Assembly: GCA_030626085.1 (NCBI GenBank)
Contig: DAOUPQ010000035.1
Coordinates: 1 to 12,924 of the forward strand
Direction: 5' to 3'
DNA: 12,924 bases
DNA from: Flavobacteriia bacterium
GTDB taxonomy: Bacteria > Bacteroidota > Bacteroidia > Flavobacteriales > Flavobacteriaceae
Shown here: in pieces, positions 7,054-12,924 of the stretch
Numbering within the stretch: the stretch's first letter is position 1
Layout of the letters: the number at the start of each line of letters is the position of its first letter
Made by a program: the position numbers and the translations under genes
The notes under the pieces: model-generated
What the model was told of the DNA's origin: nothing
Seen by the model: only the letters and a program-made list of their open reading frames with translations
Databases searched by the model: none

Positions 7054-7521
7054 CTAAAACAAATGTGAGATCCAACTCTCAGTTGCTGGAACTTCCCAGC
7101 AACAATCATATTCTGATTTTGTATTGATAAAATTATTAAAAACAATGGTTTTTTTAGAAACTCCCCTGTTTTTGATCAATTTTTTAAAATCAGAAATTTC
7201 TTTTACCTGCACATACTCACCTTGCTTATAAAACACCTTCACCTTATCTATTAAAGTAAAATTAAATTCACTTTCCATGGTTTGTAATAAATTGATTAGA
7301 GCATCATTTTGATCAATTTTTAATGGTGTGTGCTCTGAAAAGATAATGATAATAAAACGTTGGTATTTAATCTCAAAAAAAGAATCGATCCCAGTAAGTT
7401 CTTGTAAGAAAATTTCGGTTTTTTTATTTACTACACTTAATTCATCCGGATAAAATTTCCTGCTACTTGGAAAAATAAAAAAATTTGAGGTTTCACTCAA
7501 TAGATTATAATCAACTAACAT
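7054..7521 (-). CDS. uncharacterised small protein of the family often labelled 'ABC transporter ATPase' in Flavobacteriia
   Basis: The protein has 155 residues, no signal peptide and no membrane segment, so it is probably cytoplasmic. By recollection it resembles a Flavobacteriia family, usually 150-160 residues, deposited as 'ABC transporter ATPase'. The matching features are the N-terminal VDYNLLSETSNFFIF, the central FFEIKYQRFIII, and the C-terminal FNNFINTKSEYDCCWEVPATESW. I see no Walker A (GxxxxGKT/S), ABC signature (LSGGQ) or Walker B, so that name is not supported and the function is unknown. Two adjacent cysteines (C140, C141) lie near the C-terminus. As I remember the family, a Cys-Ser-Ile-Asp motif lies mid-protein; here that place reads LKID, with no cysteine. 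It lies 26 nt downstream of the threonine dehydrogenase gene on the same strand and is probably co-transcribed with it. Confidence 0.72.
   Translation of the reverse strand: MLVDYNLLSETSNFFIFPSSRKFYPDELSVVNKKTEIFLQELTGIDSFFEIKYQRFIIIIFSEHTPLKIDQNDALINLLQTMESEFNFTLIDKVKVFYKQGEYVQVKEISDFKKLIKNRGVSKKTIVFNNFINTKSEYDCCWEVPATESWISHLF
7066..7103. terminator. two tandem hairpins at the truB / 7054-7521 convergence
   Basis: A perfect 8-bp stem, GTTGCTGG (7082-7089) with CCAGCAAC (7096-7103), encloses a 6-nt loop. Directly beside it is a 5-bp stem, TGAGA (7066-7070) with TCTCA (7077-7081), again with a 6-nt loop. Both lie just after the truB stop and inside the last codons of the opposite gene. On the minus strand the pair is followed by TTTGTTTT, which overlaps that gene's stop. 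On the plus strand no T run follows directly. A bidirectional terminator is plausible. Confidence 0.45.
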
Positions 7522-7547
7522 ATCGCAATATAATTTGTAAATAAAAA

Positions 7548-8489
7548 CTAAACAGTAAAATGTAATCCTTGCAACATTTCTTTTACAAGCTCATCCAAAT
7601 CAACTTTGTGTTCCCAATTCCAGTCTTTCCTTGCTTGTTTATCATCAATAGTCTGAGGCCAACTTTCAGCAATTTCCTGACGATTATCTGGTTTGTAACT
7701 TATTTTAAAATCAGGTATATGTTTTTTAATTGCTTCTGTGATTTCTTTAGGTGAAAAACTAACCGCTGAAAGATTATAAGAAGTATATTTTTCAAATTTC
7801 TTATGCTGCATAATTTTTATAGTGGCATTAATCGCATCATCCATATACATCATAGGTAAAACTGTATTTTCATTTATAAAACTAGTATATGATTTATGTG
7901 CTTTTGCCCCATGAAATATTTCAACAGCATAATCTGTTGTACCTCCTCCCGGATTTGTTTTATAACTTATAATACCCGGATAACGCACACTACAAACATC
8001 AACATCATACTTATCGTGGTAATAAGAACACCAACTTTCACCTGCCAATTTACTAATACCATATACCGTTGTTGGATTCATCACAGTTAATTGTGGTGTA
8101 TTTTGCTTTGGCGATGAAGGTCCAAAAACAGCAATTGAACTTGGCCAAAAAACTTTGTCAATAACTTTTTCTCGCGCAAGATCAAGTACGTTAAATAGTG
8201 AATTCATATTTAATTCCCAGGCGTTTTTTGGTTTTTTTTCGGCTATAGCCGATAACATGGCAGCCATTAAATACACTTGCTTTATCTCATATTTTTGAGC
8301 TACTTTTAAAATATCATCTTTTTGTATTACATTCAATATTTCAAAAGGACCAGATTCCATAACTTCATAATTTCCATTCCTTATATCTGAAGCAATTACA
8401 TTATTATTTCCATATATTTGACGTAATTTTAATGTGAGCTCAGTTCCTATCTGACCGCTGGCACCAATAACGAGAATTTTATTATCCAT
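7548..8489 (-). CDS. L-threonine 3-dehydrogenase, SDR (NAD-dependent epimerase-like) type
   Basis: The protein has 313 residues of the extended short-chain dehydrogenase fold. The NAD-binding motif GASGQIG lies at 9-15, with acidic D35 at the end of strand 2 (IASD), indicating NAD preference. The catalytic pair is Y143 and K147 (YGISK), with S117/S118 in WPSSIAVFGP. VRYPGIISYK (168-177), GTTDYAVEIF (183-192) and LPMMYMDDA (211-219) closely match the SDR-type threonine dehydrogenases described from Thermoplasma volcanium and Flavobacterium. These oxidise L-threonine to 2-amino-3-oxobutyrate, which is normally split to glycine and acetyl-CoA by Kbl. No kbl gene is in the window. The type is unrelated to the zinc enzyme Tdh of E. 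coli. A TAnnTTTG box lies 19 nt upstream of the ATG. A sugar-nucleotide epimerase is less likely given these motifs. Confidence 0.92.
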   Translation of the reverse strand: MDNKILVIGASGQIGTELTLKLRQIYGNNNVIASDIRNGNYEVMESGPFEILNVIQKDDILKVAQKYEIKQVYLMAAMLSAIAEKKPKNAWELNMNSLFNVLDLAREKVIDKVFWPSSIAVFGPSSPKQNTPQLTVMNPTTVYGISKLAGESWCSYYHDKYDVDVCSVRYPGIISYKTNPGGGTTDYAVEIFHGAKAHKSYTSFINENTVLPMMYMDDAINATIKIMQHKKFEKYTSYNLSAVSFSPKEITEAIKKHIPDFKISYKPDNRQEIAESWPQTIDDKQARKDWNWEHKVDLDELVKEMLQGLHFTV

Positions 8490-8507
8490 TGTATTTTATT
8501 TAGAGTA

Positions 8508-8515
8508 CAAATATA
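8508..8515 (-). promoter_or_regulatory. predicted -7 element (TATATTTG) for the threonine dehydrogenase gene
   Basis: The minus strand reads TATATTTG, a full match to TAnnTTTG, 18 bp before the ATG at 8489. It implies a leader of about 12 nt. The -33 region is a T-rich stretch, not a clear TTTG. Confidence 0.5.
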
Positions 8516-8573
8516 ATGAATTTAGGAAGTAAAAAAGTTTAAGTACATTACAAAATTGAGACGAAATTTTCTC

Positions 8574-8581
8574 TATTTTTG
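8574..8581 (+). promoter_or_regulatory. predicted -7 element (TATTTTTG) for the lipoprotein gene
   Basis: TATTTTTG is a full -7 consensus match, 22 bp before the ATG at 8604, giving a leader of about 17 nt. A TTG lies upstream at 8556-8558, but the spacing (15 nt) is shorter than the usual 19-20. This site supports ATG 8604 over the in-frame TTG at 8556. Confidence 0.5.
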
Positions 8582-8603
8582 GGTTTTAATATATTATAAT
8601 CTT

Positions 8604-9215
8604 ATGTTAAGTAGATCACTTCTTTTATTAATATTTCTATCAATTCTTTATTCTTGTAATAATAAGTCTTTAAAAAAAGAAACAGTAATTCTTCAAGAAA
8701 AAAAGGCAGATAGTATAAAAAAATATATTCTGAAGATCAATGAAAAATTGACTCCTAAATCTAAAATTTTCATGCAGGATTGGGGAGAATATCAGAGGTT
8801 TAGCAAATTTTTAAATGAAAATAAGATCTATACTCCAGAAGAATCTTTACTAAATGCTGAAGAACTGGCAAAACTAGCACAAGAATTAAAAGATTCTATT
8901 CGTATTGAAGAGCTACAAACTCCTTCAGTAAAGATCAGATTGAACGTAATTCATAATGAAGCTTTGCGTATAGAAGACATGTCAGAAATTTCTATTATTA
9001 CAGAAGAAGAAATTCATAAAGAATACATTAAGATCTACGAAGCCTTTTCTGCACTTAATTCAAAGATCAACAATAATTTAAATCAAAAGGAGTTAAATGA
9101 ACAACTTAAAGATTTTATTGATGAGATTGTAACTAATGATTCTTTAAAATCAAAAACTATTATTGAGAAAAGACCATTAAAGTTGCCCGCAAATAAATTA
9201 AATATTCCCAAATGA
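8604..9215 (+). CDS. uncharacterised helical lipoprotein
   Basis: The protein has 203 residues. Residues 1-17 form a lipoprotein signal peptide with the lipobox LYSC, so C18 should be lipid-modified. The next residues (NNKSLKKE) do not contain the acidic or QA(D/E)-type surface-export signal of Flavobacteriia, so a periplasm-facing location is the simpler guess. The mature part is charged and almost entirely helical, without further membrane segments. Blocks that look conserved are FMQDWGEYQRFS (56-67), TPEESLLNAEELAKLAQELKDSI (77-99) and NEALRIEDMSEISIITEEEI (118-137). I recall similar Flavobacteriia proteins annotated only as hypothetical. ATG 8604 was chosen because it gives a clean lipoprotein signal and lies after a promoter box. 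The stop overlaps the next start (ATGA), indicating translational coupling with the NTF2-like gene. Function unknown. Confidence 0.82.
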   Translation: MLSRSLLLLIFLSILYSCNNKSLKKETVILQEKKADSIKKYILKINEKLTPKSKIFMQDWGEYQRFSKFLNENKIYTPEESLLNAEELAKLAQELKDSIRIEELQTPSVKIRLNVIHNEALRIEDMSEISIITEEEIHKEYIKIYEAFSALNSKINNNLNQKELNEQLKDFIDEIVTNDSLKSKTIIEKRPLKLPANKLNIPK

Positions 9216-9723
9216 AAAAAGATAATACACTGATAATCTGTGCATTTTTTCTTTTACTTTCTATATTTTCTTTTTCACAAAATCTAGAAAAGAATAAAAA
9301 TGAAATTAATAATACATTAAACCAATGGCATAAAGATGTTGCTGATTCAAATTTTGACGCTTACTTTAATAAGATGACCTCAAATAGTGTTTTTGTATGT
9401 ACAGATGCCAGTGAAGTTTGGAGCAAACAAAAATTTAAAGAATTTGCAAAATCTTTTTTTAATAAAAAAGAAACCTGGAATTTTACTTCAATTAATAGAA
9501 ATATTTATTTTTCTTCAGATCAAAAACCGCTTGGTTTGATGAAATTTTAGATACGTGGATGGATATTTGTAGAGGATCCGGAGTTATAGTTAGAGATGAT
9601 AATAATTGGAAGATTGCCCATTATGTTTTATCAGCTACCATACCCAATGAAGATATGAAAAAAGTAATTTCAGATAAAAAAATAAACGATTCTATAATAT
9701 TGAAGAAGCTCAAAATTAAATAG
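9212..9723 (+). pseudogene. exported NTF2/SnoaL-like protein, interrupted by a single-base frameshift
   Basis: Frame 1 runs from the ATG at 9212 (overlapping the lipoprotein stop) to a TAG at 9548-9550, giving 112 residues. The true continuation is in the -1 frame. After Q104-K105, in the run of five A at 9522-9526, the family sequence resumes as TAWFDEILDTWMDICRGSG and ends at the TAG at 9721-9723. One extra A would restore a 170-residue protein, the expected size for a SnoaL_3/NTF2-like protein. Residues 1-22 form a Sec signal peptide (FSFS|Q). The fold region is seen in NQWHKDVADSNFDAYF (37-52), WSKQKFKEFAK (70-80), WNFTSINRNIYFS (89-101), and WKIAHYVLSATIPN after the shift. NTF2-like domains bind small molecules or act enzymatically; no ligand can be assigned. 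A recent mutation or a sequencing error in the A run is more likely than programmed slippage. Confidence 0.85.
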
Positions 9724-9734
9724 TTAAATTTTCA

Positions 9735-9742
9735 TATCTTTG
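9735..9742 (+). promoter_or_regulatory. predicted -7 element (TATCTTTG) for the secreted BNR-repeat gene
   Basis: TATCTTTG is a full match to TAnnTTTG, between the TAG at 9723 and the ATG at 9776. It implies a leader of about 28 nt and separate transcription from the upstream pair. No clear -33 TTTG is seen at 19-20 nt. Confidence 0.45.
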
Positions 9743-9775
9743 AAAAATATTAGGATTGCTATTTTAACCCCTGTT

Positions 9776-12700
9776 ATGATAAAAATATTTACCAGCATAT
9801 TTATAATTCTTTTTCTGAGCCTAAATATTAAGGCTCAGTATAATGAAAATGCTCCCTGGATTCAAAATCAACAAACCTTAACAACTGCTTCTAAAAGTAC
9901 ATTTCAAGATCTTAGTAAAAGTTTTAATGATTATTTTAAAGATAAAGATTGGGAAGCAAAAGGTAGTGGTTTTAAACCTTTTAAACGGTGGGAAGATCAT
10001 TGGAAATATTACACGCTTAAAGATGGAAGTATAGCGCCTCCTTCAATGCTTTGGCAATCCTGGGAACATAAAAATGAGATTGCGAATAAATCAAATAATA
10101 TAAGTAACTGGCAATCGCTAGGACCTTATACTACAAATGTAAAAACCGGACAAGGAAGAATCAATAGTTTTATTATTGATCCAAATAACCCTAATATATT
10201 TTATGTTGGTGCTCCTTCAGGAGGTATATGGAAATCAACTGACGCCGGAACAAACTGGAAACCATTATCGGATAATATTCCCCAGATTGGCGTTTCCGGT
10301 ATTGCAATAGATCCTAATAATTCTAATGTAGTATATATTGTTACCGGTGATGATGATGCCCGTGACACCTACAGTGTTGGTGTAATGAAATCGACCAATG
10401 GTGGAAATACATGGAATAAAACAGGATTAACTTTCAATGACGTTAATGCATCAGCTAATGAAATTTTTATCAATCCTAACAATTCAAACATGCTTTGGGT
10501 TGCAACAAATCAAGGCTTTTATAAATCAGAAGATGCCGGAGCCAACTGGCAAAGAAAATTAAGTGGAAATATTAGAGATATTAAACTTAAACCTGAAGAT
10601 CCTAACATCATATACGCTGTAACATCTTCAAAATTTTATAAATCTACTAATGCGGGTGATACTTTTACGCAAATTTTAAATAACTTACCTGATCCAGTAG
10701 CTGATAATCCTTCTAGATTTACGATTGGTGTTAGTCCGGCAAATCCTAAAATAGTATATGTTTTAAGCGCTAAAGATGACAATTCATTTCAAGGCCTTTA
10801 CAAATCAACCAATAGTGGAGAAACTTTTACAAAAACACTTGAGACCGATGATATCTTTGTAAGCAAACAAGCATGGTATGACATGGCTTTGACTGTTTCT
10901 CCTAATGATGAAAATTTAGTTTTTGTTGGCGTTTTAGATATCTGGAAATCATCTGATGGAGGTGATAATTTCACTCAGATTAACCATTGGTGGAATCCTT
11001 CCGAGCCCACTTATACACATGCTGATATCCATTTTTTAAGGTACTTCAATAATAAATTATATGCAGGTACTGATGGCGGAATCTACGAATCTTCTAATAA
11101 CGGAAATTCTTTTATAGATCTCACTGAAACACTAAATATTAGTCAGTATTATAAAATATCTACAGCAAAACATTCAGTAATAAATATAGTTGGTGGTTTA
11201 CAAGATAATGGTGGTTTTGCTTTTAGCAATAATATATGGCATAAATATCATGGTGGCGATGGCATGGATTGTGCTGTTGATCCAAATGATCAAAATGTTT
11301 ACTACGGCTTTACACAATTTGGTAGCAGCTTAAATATGACTCATAATGGTGGTGAAACTGAGGGTGTAATCGTTGCCACAGCTCCAGCAGATGAAGTTGA
11401 TGACTCGAGTGACAGGGGTGGTAATTGGGTTACACCGCTAGTTTTAAATAAAGATGGTGTTATTTATGCAGGGTACGAAAAACTTTACAAATTAATTAAT
11501 AATAACTGGGAAGCTGTATCTGATAAAATTTTTGGAGGCAACTTAAATAATATTGATATTTCTCCAAATAATAATGATCTTATCTATGTGTCTAGAAGTA
11601 AATTTTTATACAAAAGTACAGATGGAGGCTTAACTTTTACCAAGTCAACTTATGAATTTCCTTATATAATCAGCTCAATAGATATTAATAGTAACAATAA
11701 TGATATTGTATATATAACAGTAGGTGGTTTTTTTAATAATGGCGTTTTTAAAACAACTGATGGTGGTACTAATTTCGAAAACATTTCTTTAAATCTGCCA
11801 AACGAACCAAAATTAGTCATCAAACACCAAAACCTTAGTTTACAAAATGATCTGTATTTAGGTACTAGTTTAGGTGTTTACCATATCAATGATAAAATGA
11901 CAGATTGGGAAGTGTACTCTACCGATTTACCCAATGTACCAATAAAAGATATCGAAATAAATACAGAAGAAAAAACAATAACTGCCGGTACTTATGGCAG
12001 GGGTGTATGGCAATCGCCTATTGAAGTTATAATGGCAAATAATGACATCAGCTTAGTTGATATTCTAAGTAATAATAGTGTACAATGCAGTGGAATCACA
12101 CCAAAAATTCTAGTTAAAAATAATGGCTTAAACACTATCAATACCGTTACTATTAATTACAGTATTGACAATGAAGATTTCAATTTTCAATATAACGGAA
12201 GTATTCCTACAGGGCAAAATAAAGAGATCAGTTTGCACTCAAATAATTCTTTGGATTTTGGCATCCATGATCTAAATATTAATATTATCATAGATAATGA
12301 TGCTTTCGCAGAAAATAATTCAGCTTCTGTAAAATTTACCATTAACAACTCATCTACTGGTCAATATGTTAATACTTTTGGCGATGTTAATGAAGATGAA
12401 TGGTTGATTCAAACCATTGGAAAAGATAAAAATCTATGGCAAATAGGTAAACCAACAACTACAAAATTTAACAGTATTATTGAAAGTGGTTATGTAACAA
12501 ACTTGACCAAAAATTACACTGATGAAACCGTGAGTTATCTAATCTCACCATGTTATAATTTAACACAATTAGAAAATCCTGTTTTAAAATTTGATATGGT
12601 ATTTGATATTGAAAAAGATTGGGATGTTTTGTATATGGAATATACTGTTGACAATGGTAAAACTTGGGAGATCTTAGGCACCGCTAGTGATCCAAACTGG

Positions 12701-12924
12701 TATAACAGTAGTTTTATTGATCCTCAAAGACCGATAACTGTTGGTAAACAGTGGACTGGTACAGATACTACTTTAAAAGAATACAGTTATGATTTGACAG
12801 CACTTCAAAATGAATCAAATATAATTTTTAGATTTGTATTTGCTACTGATCAGGCTGCTAATCAAGAAGGTGCTGTAATTGATAATTTTACTATTGATGC
12901 TACAGCAATTTTAGCAGTAAATGA
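9776..12924 (+). CDS. large secreted BNR/Asp-box beta-propeller protein (sortilin/VPS10-like repeats), C-terminus outside the window
   Basis: This open frame of 1049 codons runs off the right edge. It begins with a Sec signal peptide (cleavage near IKA|Q, residue 20). Next comes an N-terminal segment seen in Bacteroidota secreted propellers (GSGFKPFKRWEDHW, 63-76), then WQSLGP and GQGRIN before the first blade. At least nine Asp-box-like motifs of the form K-S-T-D/N-x-G-x-T/N-W/F follow, at about 153-161, 205-213, 250-258, 289-297, 343-351, 391-399, 438-446, 613-621 and 659-667, consistent with one or two beta-propellers. The propeller part closes at AGTYGRGVW (737-745). A CARDB/Ig-like stretch (about 755-860) and a jelly-roll, MAM-like domain (about 864-1046, ending AVIDNFTID) follow. 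A type IX secretion sorting domain is expected beyond the edge but cannot be seen. No catalytic site was recognised, so the role (adhesion, glycan or protein binding) is open. Confidence 0.85.
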   Translation, partial: MIKIFTSIFIILFLSLNIKAQYNENAPWIQNQQTLTTASKSTFQDLSKSFNDYFKDKDWEAKGSGFKPFKRWEDHWKYYTLKDGSIAPPSMLWQSWEHKNEIANKSNNISNWQSLGPYTTNVKTGQGRINSFIIDPNNPNIFYVGAPSGGIWKSTDAGTNWKPLSDNIPQIGVSGIAIDPNNSNVVYIVTGDDDARDTYSVGVMKSTNGGNTWNKTGLTFNDVNASANEIFINPNNSNMLWVATNQGFYKSEDAGANWQRKLSGNIRDIKLKPEDPNIIYAVTSSKFYKSTNAGDTFTQILNNLPDPVADNPSRFTIGVSPANPKIVYVLSAKDDNSFQGLYKSTNSGETFTKTLETDDIFVSKQAWYDMALTVSPNDENLVFVGVLDIWKSSDGGDNFTQINHWWNPSEPTYTHADIHFLRYFNNKLYAGTDGGIYESSNNGNSFIDLTETLNISQYYKISTAKHSVINIVGGLQDNGGFAFSNNIWHKYHGGDGMDCAVDPNDQNVYYGFTQFGSSLNMTHNGGETEGVIVATAPADEVDDSSDRGGNWVTPLVLNKDGVIYAGYEKLYKLINNNWEAVSDKIFGGNLNNIDISPNNNDLIYVSRSKFLYKSTDGGLTFTKSTYEFPYIISSIDINSNNNDIVYITVGGFFNNGVFKTTDGGTNFENISLNLPNEPKLVIKHQNLSLQNDLYLGTSLGVYHINDKMTDWEVYSTDLPNVPIKDIEINTEEKTITAGTYGRGVWQSPIEVIMANNDISLVDILSNNSVQCSGITPKILVKNNGLNTINTVTINYSIDNEDFNFQYNGSIPTGQNKEISLHSNNSLDFGIHDLNINIIIDNDAFAENNSASVKFTINNSSTGQYVNTFGDVNEDEWLIQTIGKDKNLWQIGKPTTTKFNSIIESGYVTNLTKNYTDETVSYLISPCYNLTQLENPVLKFDMVFDIEKDWDVLYMEYTVDNGKTWEILGTASDPNWYNSSFIDPQRPITVGKQWTGTDTTLKEYSYDLTALQNESNIIFRFVFATDQAANQEGAVIDNFTIDATAILAVN

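Noticed and set aside
7525..7532. TATATTGC (minus strand) as a separate promoter for the 7054-7521 gene
   Set aside because: It is a poor match lying only 3 nt from the start codon. Co-transcription with the gene 26 nt upstream is simpler.
7896..8090. Plus-strand 64-codon open frame (and a similar one at 7569-7754) antisense to the threonine dehydrogenase
   Set aside because: Both overlap a confidently assigned gene, and their composition looks like antisense noise.
8556..8603. Upstream in-frame TTG start for the lipoprotein
   Set aside because: It would put 16 extra residues in front of a clean lipoprotein signal peptide and precedes the -7 box.
9521..9527. Programmed -1 ribosomal frameshift in the NTF2-like gene
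   Set aside because: The P-site codon cannot re-pair after a -1 slip, and no strong downstream stem was seen. A base loss in the A run explains the data better.

Overview
The window is AT-rich chromosomal DNA from a member of the Bacteroidota, most likely the Flavobacteriaceae. This rests on gene content and protein signatures: a Bacteroidota 'putative porin', the ftsX - DUF3098 - uppP - truB gene order, an SDR-type L-threonine dehydrogenase, and a secreted BNR-repeat protein of the kind exported by the type IX system. Several start codons are also preceded by the Bacteroidota promoter -7 element TAnnTTTG. No rRNA, tRNA, insertion sequence, phage gene or CRISPR array was seen. The longest stretch without a gene is about 250 bases.

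Layout. (1) 1-1818 (-): a putative outer-membrane porin, cut by the left edge, divergent from rnhB (ribonuclease HII, 1926-2528 +). (2) 2534-4124 (-): rbfA followed by a LolC/LolE-like permease with a TTG start. This pair converges on rnhB with only 5 nt between the stops. (3) 4374-7051 (+): a tight envelope/housekeeping operon of ftsX, a DUF3098 two-helix membrane protein, uppP (undecaprenyl-diphosphate phosphatase) and truB. (4) 7054-8489 (-): an SDR-type L-threonine 3-dehydrogenase followed by a small protein of the family often misnamed 'ABC transporter ATPase'. This unit converges on truB with a 2-nt gap. (5) 8604-9723 (+): an uncharacterised helical lipoprotein overlapping (ATGA) an exported NTF2/SnoaL-like protein that carries a single-base frameshift. 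(6) 9776-12924 (+): a large secreted Asp-box (BNR) beta-propeller protein, cut by the right edge.

Most of the window is core genome. RbfA, TruB and RNase HII serve ribosome maturation, tRNA modification and RNA/DNA hybrid repair. FtsX, UppP, the LolC/E-like permease and the porin serve envelope growth and traffic. I found no convincing new multi-gene defence, mobile or biosynthetic system. The parts most worth a second look are the frameshift at about 9522-9526, the lipoprotein/NTF2-like pair, the uncharacterised DUF3098 protein inside a division/peptidoglycan operon, the hairpins inside coding sequence at the truB convergence, and the misnamed small protein at 7054-7521.
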